From NCBI GenBank assembly GCA_035222895.1, contig JAVYIG010001836.1, positions 124,001 to 188,000 on the forward strand: a stretch of DNA of 64,000 nt. Direction: 5' to 3'. Of this stretch, positions 39,993 through 50,700 are shown in pieces. Every line of letters starts with the position of its first letter. The first letter of the stretch is position 1. The position numbers were made by a program, and so were the translations under genes. This DNA comes from Strongylocentrotus droebachiensis. Lineage: Eukaryota > Echinodermata > Echinoidea > Camarodonta > Strongylocentrotidae. The notes under the pieces were generated by a model. The model ran no database searches and was not told the DNA's origin. It saw only the letters and a list, made by a program, of their open reading frames with translations.

Positions 39993-40243
39993 GGGCTTAC
40001 TTCGAATCATCGGGACTTCGCGTCCGGTCGGGTGGTCGGGTTACACGACCTTTCGTAGATTTGCCGTAGGTTTTTTTTATAAAGTGTTTGGTATTAAAAT
40101 TGGACCCGTCCATTCATAGATGAGAGGTTTTTTCATAAACATTACCCCCGATATGTCGTGACTAAAGGAGCATATTTTCACAAAAGGTAGGGTTACGCGA
40201 CCACCCGACCCAACGCGATAACCCGACGGTTCGAAGTAAGCCC
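39993..40243. mobile_element. MITE with inverted ends of about 60 bp
   Basis: The left arm GGGCTTACTTCGAATCATCG, followed by the TCGGGTGGTCGGGTTACACG block, is inverse complementary to the right arm (40185-40243, ending TTCGAAGTAAGCCC). The central 130 bp is AT-rich and unique. No clear target duplication was seen. Confidence 0.75.
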
Positions 40244-43200
40244 ACTCAACGTGTGTCGGCAACGTAGAAACGCACGGATGCTTTCGCAAAACACTGGACT
40301 GTAACATTTATGAATAACATCCTCACAAACGTCCTTGTAGACGCTTGATAAGATTGTGTAAGCAAGGTTGAGAGACATTATTCATGGCTTTGTGAATGAA
40401 CCTTGTTACTAGCGAATGATTGATATACTTGGATGAACATTATCCGGCGGAGCACTTGGGTTCCAGAAATTCTAAACAGAATACATTGCATTCCTGGAAG
40501 TTGCACTTTTAATCTGTCCTTTCCCTTCCATTCTTGCCTTTACCGTTTTTTACTGAAAATTAGATAGAATTCCTTTCATTTACCAAGATACTCTATATCA
40601 ATTTATCGTAAAATAGCTCGCCCAAAAACGTGCAGTAGCAAGTAAATCGCGAATTTATTTTATGTACGTTCCCTAACCTTTATCCTTGTGAGCCGTGTGA
40701 GTATCATTTTCTGTCTCATTAAGTTCAGAGGTTGTCAGCTAGTGTACATTTGTCCCCAAAATCAGCACACCGTAGGTGAAATGACCGAGAACAAGGGGCA
40801 AGTATCGTATTGAATTGGATTGCATTTTTATGACTATTACATTGTCTTCATCCCTGTTGCGATTTTTGTCTAGAAGCTTTGGTAACTTATTCCTTAAAAT
40901 CCTGGAAAATTTCACAAGAAAGCACAGACTTTTTGATTTTTTTACTTGTAAAAACCATGTCTGCGTTAATAAAGGGGACATTACGAATGATGTGCTCAGT
41001 ACCCATGGCTTCATAGAATGTACTTTGAAGAAACGTGAAGAAAAATGTCTATATTTAAAGTGCGTGCCTAGAAATTAATTATGTCCTCTCTTTAGGAATT
41101 TTTTGTGATAATCATTAAGCAATTTAGCTTGCTCTTCTTCGTGATAAAATTAGGCAGGGGAAGATAATTCGATTACGGTTAATTAGGTGATTAATCACTG
41201 TCAAATGGCTGCTTTAATAATTAGGAATATGGTCTTAGCATGACCAGATCTATTAGGCCTGTAGTGGATCTTTACACCGGTTTAATCGCGATATTACCCG
41301 CGCGCTGTCCAATGGTTTATGATACAAGGCTACTTTATGGTGGCATCTAATATAATAGGCTTCATCTTATTTTAATTCCTTGGACAATGTCGAACAATTA
41401 TGAAAACATGATAAGTGGCATGCATGGTAAAGAAGTGAGTGATTATGTGTGTGGGTGTACAGTATGCGCGTGAGAGAGAGAGAGAGAGAGAGAGAGAGAT
41501 CATGGATATATAGAGGGTGAGTTATCCGAGTTAATTTAGGAGAGAGAGAGAGCGCAAATTTTCATCACCACTTTAATACATGATAGCTTTTAATCAAACA
41601 TTTTGATGGATGCTCTGCTACGCCAATAATTGTTCCGGCCTAACGTACGTGGTAGTGAATTCCAATGGTTGATTCTTTTCGTACCCACTGACTGCTGGAA
41701 CCGGGTGGATCATGTATTTAGTCCATGAGATGATATAATAGTCAACAGGTTAACAGCTATACAGAGTAAAAGGTTTACTTATGATTGTCATAAGGGGAGG
41801 AGGGTTAATTGGTCGAAAACGAATATTAATTGAGATTGGTCGTTACTGTCTTTGCACCATTGACCACAGATAATTATGTCAATGCGGCTGCGACAAATAA
41901 CCACGCAGACAAATCTCCTACAGATGTGAACTCATTATCTTGTAGAGCCGAGGGAGAAGTGTAGGCCGTTAGAAGTTTGTCTATTGACGCCGTCCAGGTC
42001 GCGATGTGGACGGCGTTAATATAAATATAATGCCCGTTTCACACGATGCGCTGTTTCTCTGACGTAAAGCTGCGTCAACGGCTGACTCGGCCTTTAAATG
42101 CTGCGCCATAGGAGAGTAAATTCGTACACAAATGAATGTAAAATCAACAATGTGAACATTGCTTTGAACATTGGCGTATGCACTGATTCTCTCAACAGGC
42201 CTTATTAGCGCATGTAATGACGCAATCAAAATGACGCCTCATGTGGAACCGCAAGAGACTAGATTACTAACACATTAAAATGTTATGCATGCTTTTCAAA
42301 CTAAGGTTGTTCTTGATAACCTGAAAGCTTACCAGAGGCTTGTCCGACATAACAACAAATAATGTATGTAGGCTTGATGCCAAGTATTGCAGTTCTTTCA
42401 TTAATAACTTGTTAATGGAATAATTTGTCACGAGGTCCACAGGAAAGAAACATCCATCAATTTGAATATGTAAGTGGTATGGTAAACGATATGGTCATTA
42501 GCCGACCGTGCAATCATTACAATATATTGTAGTACTGTTGCATAGTCACATTTGACAAATATATCTTTCATGCTACTTTTGCTGTGCTTGTGGAACACAA
42601 TGTGTGCCAAGGATGTCTAAATTGTGGTCATAGAATTACTCTTTACTAATGAGTTGTGCATTAACAAATCGCAATTAGCTTGATTGGCCCTGTTTAATCA
42701 GTTTACGGTGTGACATATGGACACTTAACCGTATAATTAATCCATTGCCTCTATAGCGACAGTGCAACGAGTAATAAACCGGCTCATTAAATCAACTTTA
42801 TGGATGTTTCTTTCATGGGGATTCAGTGACGAGTTTACCATCCGCACACATGACTTGTTGATAGGTCGAGCAACCCTCGGGCAATCGTTTAGTTTTCAAT
42901 AACAATCTTTGAAAATAAATATCTATACAATTTGAATATTTTCAACGTGAGTCATGTCCGAAAATACAGTAGCTCGTGGAAGCGTCAAGGGCGAAAGTAA
43001 TGACAACTTAATATGTGTCTTATAAATATTATAATGAATACTCCAGGGTAATATATTCTTCTTCTATTCATTTATTTATTCTGTTTTTTGTGGGAGTGGG
43101 GGTAGGGTGAAGTGTACATGCATATATCTCATAACTCATGAAGTGATGTCATTAGTTATGCGTGTCAAAAGCGCAATATCGGTCTCTACGGAAGACTTCA

Positions 43201-43339
43201 TTCTCGTAAGATAATGCATTGTTTCAGGGCATATTCATTTGGATGAGGTAAATAAACAAGTTTATCACAACGCTCCAACATGTTATAATTTTCTAGGAAA
43301 TTGGAATTATGCTATTCGGTAAAATTAGGGTAAGTAAGT
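40244..43339. other. No gene recognised
   Basis: AT-rich with scattered ATTA/TAAT homeodomain-type words, notably at 42640-42800, which may be non-coding regulatory sequence but cannot be shown from one sequence. A short hairpin, GACGCCGTCCA...TGGACGGCGTT, lies at 41988-42018. Confidence 0.45.
41471..41499. repeat. (GA)n microsatellite
   Basis: About fourteen GA dinucleotides, with a shorter GA run near 41541-41552. Confidence 0.9.
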
Positions 43340-43620
43340 AGAGGTGATGTGGTCTAGTGGATTAGTCGTTGGACTATGGATCACAAGGTCAGCGTTTCGA
43401 GTCCCGCCACGGCACTAATGTCCTGTGGCAAGATATCAATCTAGATTTGCCACTCTCCACCCAGGTGTTAAATGGGTACCGGTAGGAAGGAATTCCTTGA
43501 ATGCTGTGAGCGCCGAACTCGGCTGCCTAGCAGAGCCAGGGTAATAGTTGGAGCGCCTTGAGCACCATGCATGATGGATGTGTGCGCTATATAAATATCC
43601 AATGTTATTATTATCATTAA
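43340..43620 (+). mobile_element. tRNA-derived SINE, well preserved
   Basis: The head holds TCTAGTGGATTAGTCG (A-box-like) and GTTTCGAGTCC (B-box-like, 43394-43404). The body contains TTTGCCACTCTCCACCCAGG and TACCGGTAGGAAGGAATTCC. The tail reads GCTATATAAATATCCAATG followed by (TTA)n. This is the standard layout of a tRNA-related SINE with a microsatellite tail. It lies about 0.9 kb upstream of the first receptor exon seen. It is not a functional tRNA gene, because it has no complete cloverleaf. Confidence 0.85.
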
Positions 43621-44064
43621 AGTGTTCCCTCACGCTACTGAATTTTACAAATTTGCCTGTTAAATCTCACCTTTGCTAGTAAAAGTACTCTTTTAACAGC
43701 TGCTTGCGAAGGCAATCGAAATTATTCAATATATGACAAAGGTTGGATTGCCTTTAACGTTTGCTTCAATGGGCCATTGCCGTTGTGCAAACGAGGCACT
43801 TAACAACGATTCGTGCTTTAAATGTGATTACATTACGAAAATCGCCTATTGTGTCAGTCTCTGATATATGAAACATGTCAAAGTTTGGCTATTTTTGCCC
43901 TTACTAGACATGTTAAAAGGAAAAGCAGAAGGTATCTAGCTGCGCATAGGATTCAGTTTTATACTTTTTTTAAATTGAAGTTGAACTGTACTTTCGACGC
44001 TTGACAAGCACAACTGCACAAGGCACGATGATACACCAAAGCCGGTGTGTAATGTTCTGAACGA

Positions 44065-44335
44065 AGAAGGAGGAGGAGGAGGCAAAGTAGAACAAAAAGA
44101 AGTACTTGAAGAAGAAGAAGTAGAAGGAAAAGAAGAAGAATGAAGAGGGAGAAGATAATAAGAATAGGACGAAGAAGAAGAAGAAGAAGAAGGAGAAGAA
44201 AAAGAAGGAGGAGAAACGAAGAAGAAAAAGAAGAAGAAAGATAAAAACAGGAAGAATAAGAAAAGAAAAATGTAAGAAAAATAAGAGGAAAAAGACGAAG
44301 AAGAAGAGGAAGAAGCAGAAAAAGATAAAAGATCG
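44065..44335. repeat. (GAA)n purine tract upstream of exon A
   Basis: About 270 bp of GAA/GGA/AAG triplets with few pyrimidines, ending about 230 bp before exon A. The long minus-strand Phe/Leu/Ser open frame (43970-44398) is a product of this tract. Confidence 0.9.
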
Positions 44336-44563
44336 AGAGCGAAGCCGATAACCAGATCTAGAAAGAGAATATTTAGACGTTGAGTGCAGTAACACCAATG
44401 TATTTAAGGGTGCATTACAATCATGAGAATTATAGAGAACAAAGATGCGTGGTTGAATATCCCAATCAACCTTCCAGTTGAGTTGAGATACGATAACCTA
44501 CCGTGACAGATATAACTCATACTTCATCTTTTCTTTGCCTTTTCCCATTTTTCTTCTCTGCAG

Positions 44564-44736
44564 TTTTGCAAGGAACCAGCAGTGAGTGACAAGGAAACCT
44601 ACCGAACGTTCGCCCGTACCGTCCCGACGACCGAGAAGGTGGCCGAGTCCGTGTTAGCACTTCTCAAGCAGTTTAACTGGAACGTGGTGAGCGTGGTGGC
44701 GGCTAAAGATCTCCAGTTTTCGCGGGTTATGACCAG
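44564..44736 (+). CDS. ANF-receptor domain exon A (internal exon)
   Basis: This 173-bp exon starts in phase 0 after a pyrimidine-rich acceptor ending TCTCTGCAG and ends before the donor GTAAGT. It encodes FCKEPAVSDKETYRTFARTV and continues through PTTEKVAESVLALLKQFNW to FSRVMT, with two bases left over. The pattern SDK...FARTxP followed by a helix and LLKxFNW is typical of the first-lobe core of receptor guanylate cyclase ectodomains, after the segment where the domain returns from the conserved disulphide region. The single cysteine is the only one in the 264 residues seen. It is much richer in GC than its flanks, as are the other exons. The preceding exon, expected to end in phase 0, was not found. 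A SINE begins about 7 bp past the donor. Confidence 0.85.
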
Positions 44737-47700
44737 GTAAGTAAAGGTGTTGTGGACTAGTGGATAAGTCACCCGACTGCAGATCACAAGGTACGGGGTT
44801 CAAGTCCCGCCGCGGTACCAATGTCCTTTGGCAAGACGTCAATCTACATTTGCCACTCTCCACCAAGGTGTAAATTGGGTACCTGATATGCTTTGGCAGC
44901 TCAGCTACGACCAGGGTAATATGTGTAAAGCGCCATGAGCGTCAGAGGCTGGCGGATACCGGCGCTAAAATAACCATGTTATTATTATTATTAAGAAATG
45001 AAAGTGGCTGACTGAGCTGACATTTGTCTCTCTTGTCGACCGTTTTGTTTCGATCTTGTTCTCTGTCTATATATAACTTCCCTTTCTTGATTTGTTGCTG
45101 TCTTCATCGTTTTTTGTTCGTTAAAACATTAGGTTTAAGTTACATCAGTTTGAAGAATAATACCCATTTTTTCTCGAAAGTCACCTTCAATGTGCAAACT
45201 ATCAAATTAAAACTGATGTCCCTCCGATGTGTTTTAATATCTGTCGTATTAACAAAGTGAAGATAGTATATTTTTAAATGTTATCAAATCTAATGCATAC
45301 GTCTTTGTTGAGTGCCTTGTTACGAATCATTTCATTCACCTGTTATGAATAAATGTATTTCAATAGGCAGAATGCAATTTGCATACGTGTTGTTACGGAT
45401 GACTAGCCATACTGTTTGGTCTACCTGTAAATAACAGGAGCCATCGAAACACAGAATTAAGCCAACTTTGTTTATTAAACTTGATGACAACATGGTGTAT
45501 ATTTTTTTTTGTGTGTGCTTGCCTAAAAATATTTGCCATACTGTGCCCACCTCGAACCGGGTTGGCTGGACCCTTGTCATGAAAGGCTATGACAATAACT
45601 AATTCATGCAATTCGGATTCTGACAAGTGGAAAACAATTATTCTTAACGAGCGAATGCCATAATTTGTAGCGAGGAGCTTTATAACTTATACATTACATT
45701 TGATAACAGGAAAGTGTTTATTGTATTTCAATAGACCATTTTTGTAATGTTACCAAATCTAATACATAAGACTTTGTGAAGTGCCTCAATACGAATTATT
45801 CCATTCACCTGAAAAGAATAGTAGTATTTCAATAGTCAGAATGCAAACTACATAATACATATATTATATTAAGTGTTGCTAGGTAATGTTTGTCCTACCT
45901 GGCAACAACTAATGTATGCAGTTCGGATTCTGTCTATTGAAATACTTTTATTCTTATAAGGAGAATGAAATTCAATTGTTTCGAGGTATGCATTAAATTT
46001 TGTTACATTACGGAAAAAGCCTTAATATTTGTCCGACCTAGCAACAACTAAGGTATGCAATTTGCATTCTGAATATACGATCATATACATCTCATGAATG
46101 CAATAGCTCGTCGTTATTTAAATGCAGAAATTGAATACATTTTAAAAGTGTTCTATTCGTATCTGTGTTTTTTATAATTTCTGCTTCAATCCCAACCTCC
46201 TCTCTCTCTCTCTCTCTCTTTCTGTTTCTCTCTTTGTGTGTGTGTGTCTCTCTCTCTCTGTGTGTCTCTCTATCTCTCTCTCTCTCTCTTCCTGTTTCTC
46301 CCCCCTTTCTCTATCTCTCTTTATCTCTCACTTTCTCTCTCTCTCTCTCTCCCTTTCTCTTTCTTTCCCTCTCTCTCTCTCTCTTTCTCTCCCTCTTAAC
46401 ATCACGACACCAGACTGGAGAAGTTCCTGCCACTGCACGGCATCAAGGTGCAGCACGCCTTCTCCTATGAGAATCCATACTACCCCATCCCTCCCATCAA
46501 GGACAACCGCCTCAAAGACATCATAGAGCAATCCTACACCAACACACGAAGTGAGTACCTGCAGTGGGGTAACTTATCTACCCCTCATATCCACACTATG
46601 AATATGACGGACAAAGAAAGAGTACAAAATATACAGTTCCTCATTCTACCCTCAACAATTAATGTGGTAGACAAAAGAACATCCCTTCACTGCTATTATG
46701 TAAAAATGTGTAGAACGGGTGAATATGCATGGACACCTGTTCTACACATGTTTACATAATAGCAGTGAAGGGATGTTCCTTTCTCTACCTGAGGAACTGT
46801 ATATTTTGTCCTCTTTCTTTGTCCGTTATGTTCATAGTGTCATATTTTATAGGTCATGTTCGTAATCTAATCAAATTTAATGCACATATCTTTGTGAAGT
46901 GCATCGTTAGAAATTATTTAATTCACCTGTTATGAATAATTGTATTTCAATAGCCAGATGTTTGTCCTACCTAGCTACAATTCATGTACGCACTTCACAT
47001 TCTTACTATAGAAAAAAAAACTATTTGTAACAGGTGAACGGAATAATTTGAAAATGGCACTTATGTAATGTATGCATTAAATTTGATTAGATAACGAAAA
47101 TAGTCTATTGCACTATCGCAAAGAAAAGCATTTCATTTTGATATCAAATGATACAGGGCAGGGGGGGGTGGTCCGTATCAGGCAAGAAGAAATGTCTCAT
47201 TATATTATGTCCATTGATAAATTCAGCTGAACACACGCCAATGCACTGGTAGGCAGGAAGCTTTGAGACGCCATAAGTTCTCAGAGTGATTTGATAATTG
47301 ATGTTAACAACGCTATACAACTGGCGTTGTAGTATGCCAGTTGTGATAGAGAGCGAGTAAATCTGCTGCATGGGGATGACCTGATATCTTCTGTTGAGAC
47401 AAGTGCTCCGGGCTTAATTTTGTCGGAGACGTATGGTTGCGTTTTAAGTAGAAATTATTTTACATGTAAGTAAGATGTATGGTTAGGGTTAGGTTCAGTG
47501 TTTTAATAGTGGAGGCTCAAAGTTAAAGGTGTGCTATATTGACAGCGGGAAAATTGTCGCCGGAGATATCTTCGCGAAGGGAAGTCTCTGAATCAACATC
47601 TTCTCAAAGTTAGGGTTATGATAGAAAGCTTGGTTCCCTGAAACAAATATGGCCCCCAAGAACGTTCCTTCATGCCCCGTTTGTTTTATACAGAGTTATG

Positions 47701-50700
47701 TTTCCTCAGATCAATGGGCCGTAGTCACATCAGGGACCCGTTTCACAAAGCCTTTTTTTCAATGACAAATGACAAAAATCAGTGACAAATCTGCTGATAA
47801 CCAATCAGAAGCAAGGATTTCAGTAGCTAAAATCTGTCATTAGTCACTGATGACAAGTTCTGTGAAGCGCCCCCAGGTCTCTACGCCCAAGTATGTCCAG
47901 CGTTATGTTTCAACACTGGACATATCTCCCTGTCGTTAGTATATCCCATTTTCTAAAGGTTAATGTTTCCCCAAGTCAATGGACCATCCTCTTGCGGCCA
48001 GGGTCAGGGCTATATGTTTCTTCTAACTAATGGACCATTCCTCCATCCTTGTCCAATGTTACGTTTCGTCAGACCAATGTGCCCCTAGAGTAGAATAGCT
48101 CATTAGGGTTAGTGTTATGTTTCTCGTGGCAAATGGGCATTGTCTCATTGGGGTAGGGTCTAAGTTTCATTGGATCGGTGACCGCTCAAGGTCTTATGTT
48201 TAAGTAAATAGGGAAAATTAACATTAACACATTGATGAGGTGTCACTCCCATCTTCCCGTCGATAGTATCTCCCATTAAATCTGAAGGGTAAGGTTTCAT
48301 CAAGTAAATGGACCATTCTCTTGCCATGGTCAGGGCTAAGTTTCTATTCACCAATGAACCATTCCTCCACCAATGCTCAAATTACGTTTCGTCAGAGAAA
48401 TGTGCGCCGCCCCTTGGGTATGTAGAATGGCACATTGGGGTTAGTGTTATGTTTCTCTTATCAAATGGGCCTTGTCTTATCGGAGTATGGTTTTTACATA
48501 AGATTACATTAAAGATAAAATAAAGAGCACTCCCCGTGATGGATCAACATAATAACAAATGCAAACTAAAGAAACTTTAGTAGGTTAATCGGTAGTACGT
48601 TAGACTGTTGGAAAGTAACTAAACATTATCCACCTTACAAACAAGTTTAAAAAACAAAACGAGAATTGTAATTCACTGTTCTTTATTTTGGGCAAAAGTA
48701 TTATAATTCATAACAAAGTCGATGCCAATGACATACAATCGATTCCATATGCATAGACTCCAAGATAGGACCATTACAATTAGATAAATGGAAACTTCTT
48801 AGAAATTGTGTTCGTTTTTGTTTTATTATTGGTACTGTAAAAAAGTACGGTATTCTTTTGTTTATTTTTATTCAGACGCGATATGAAGTATGTTGTGATT
48901 TAAGGTTATAGGTAATATCTATACTTTAATTAATCCATTCCTCATACGTCAGTAATTGAACGAAGTTTTTCACTCAAGGTTCATCGTTTCGATTGCGTTA
49001 AGTTTTTGAAGGCAACCCGCAATTGCGCCAGTATTAGATTCATTGCACGGTTTTATTCAATCTATCTTCTTCGTCATTCATTCTTATTATATGCGTCTAA
49101 GGCGATGCCATTCGCTGACAAAGTCCTCTAGAACAAATGAGCCCCCTGCGCATCCAGCATTAACCTCGTTCAATTTTCTGACCATACTTCATGAATGAAA
49201 ATAAATGATCTCAAGTGCAGTCTAAAAATGAACTCCATCATTGTCATTTTTGAATGAATATCCATCGAGGCTGCCTTCTCCTCTCACCCATTAAAACAAG
49301 TAATCAAGATTCAGAGAAAGCATTAATATCAATATCTGTTTCTTTTGAAACACCTCACCCCTTTTGAGTAAAGGTCAGACATAATGAAGAAAAGTGTTTT
49401 CGTCTTGTTTCTTGGTATACTACGTGACTTTGATGAAAACAAATTGGCGGCAAGGCATGTATTAAACGTCATGCGATTTCGCTTCATAAATCGGAAGCTT
49501 TGTTCAATGGTGGGTATAGGTAAAAATCCTGCAGGCCTAAAACTGAAACATTGCTAGACGTGACTGGATTACATTATGGAGAAAGAAGTGTTAAAGTACT
49601 CAAAAGTGTTTAAAAAGTTTAAAATTTGATGCCAAAAAGGAGAAAAATCAATGAAACAGACAAGTAAAAGGGTTGTACAAATAAGGCTAAGTTGAAGAAA
49701 AACAAAATCAATTCTGATATTGACGGAATATATTCTTCTTCATGAGCTTATGGAATATCAAGCCCCCTGAAGAGTTATTCAGAAATAACTAACGTCTGAA
49801 CGCAATTCATTTATATAGAACATACAATAATGTTTATCTTGCCAAAATATGGATGTTTCTCTTATAAGCACAAACTCAGCAACATCGGACAAATACTAAA
49901 TATTTTAATTATTTTCTGAGCCACAACTTCTGTTACCCGAAATGTCAGAGTTATCTTCAGGTCTCGACCAGTAATAACATCATTGACATCAATCCAGATT
50001 CATTTTTTCTATATTTCTGTCTCCCCGAGGATGCATAACAATTCACAAAATGAAACTAGTGGCTAAAGGTACATGTATTATGTCCAATGTGCAGGCCAAA
50101 ACAACGAAAAGGTTCATTTCCAACGGCATTTGCAAGACAATACTAATTTATAACTTCCCTTAAAACGAAAGGGCTTGAAAATGGCTTTTAGTGGGAAAAT
50201 AACGACCATTAGTTGTCGAATCGACTTAAGTGATTGCAATCACCTAAGTTATACTCTGATTTTCAGACCCGTTTACCGAATGTTAATTCGTACGTTTTGT
50301 GCTGCGCAAAGAATTAATCAGTTTAATTTTGATCAATTACAAGTAGTGGGTTATTGATGTAGACAGATGCTCATGTACCTGTTACAGCTCATTTTATTTA
50401 TGTTATTACCAAAGAAAAAAAAGATGTCAGTCAGTCACTCAATAGTGTCCAGAAGGTAAAAGGGTTTCCTTGCATAATTTGAATACTAGGACACTGCTAA
50501 TGTTTAAATTTCCCAGATAGGGCATTCATGACATATTCATAATTCCTGCAAAGTTCTACATAATTCGATGTTGGCTCAAAAAGTGACATAGTATCTTTAA
50601 ACTTGTGTTCATTCATATGCGACCATTTGTGGCCAATTGTGGCCAAGAAATCCTGGATGATACAGGATCATTAAGCAATCCATCCTTAATTACTCTTCTT

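Noticed and set aside
43340-43410. Possible functional tRNA gene
   Set aside because: A and B boxes are present but the arms do not form a cloverleaf, and the sequence runs on into a SINE body and tail.
43970-44398. 142-codon minus-strand open frame rich in Phe, Leu and Ser
   Set aside because: It is the complement of the (GAA)n purine tract. The hydrophobic look comes from TTC/TTT codons, not from a membrane protein.
46448-46759. Read-through frame from exon B as a longer exon
   Set aside because: A consensus donor GTGAGT sits at 46551, the downstream part is one arm of an inverted repeat, and joining to exon C restores the domain in phase.
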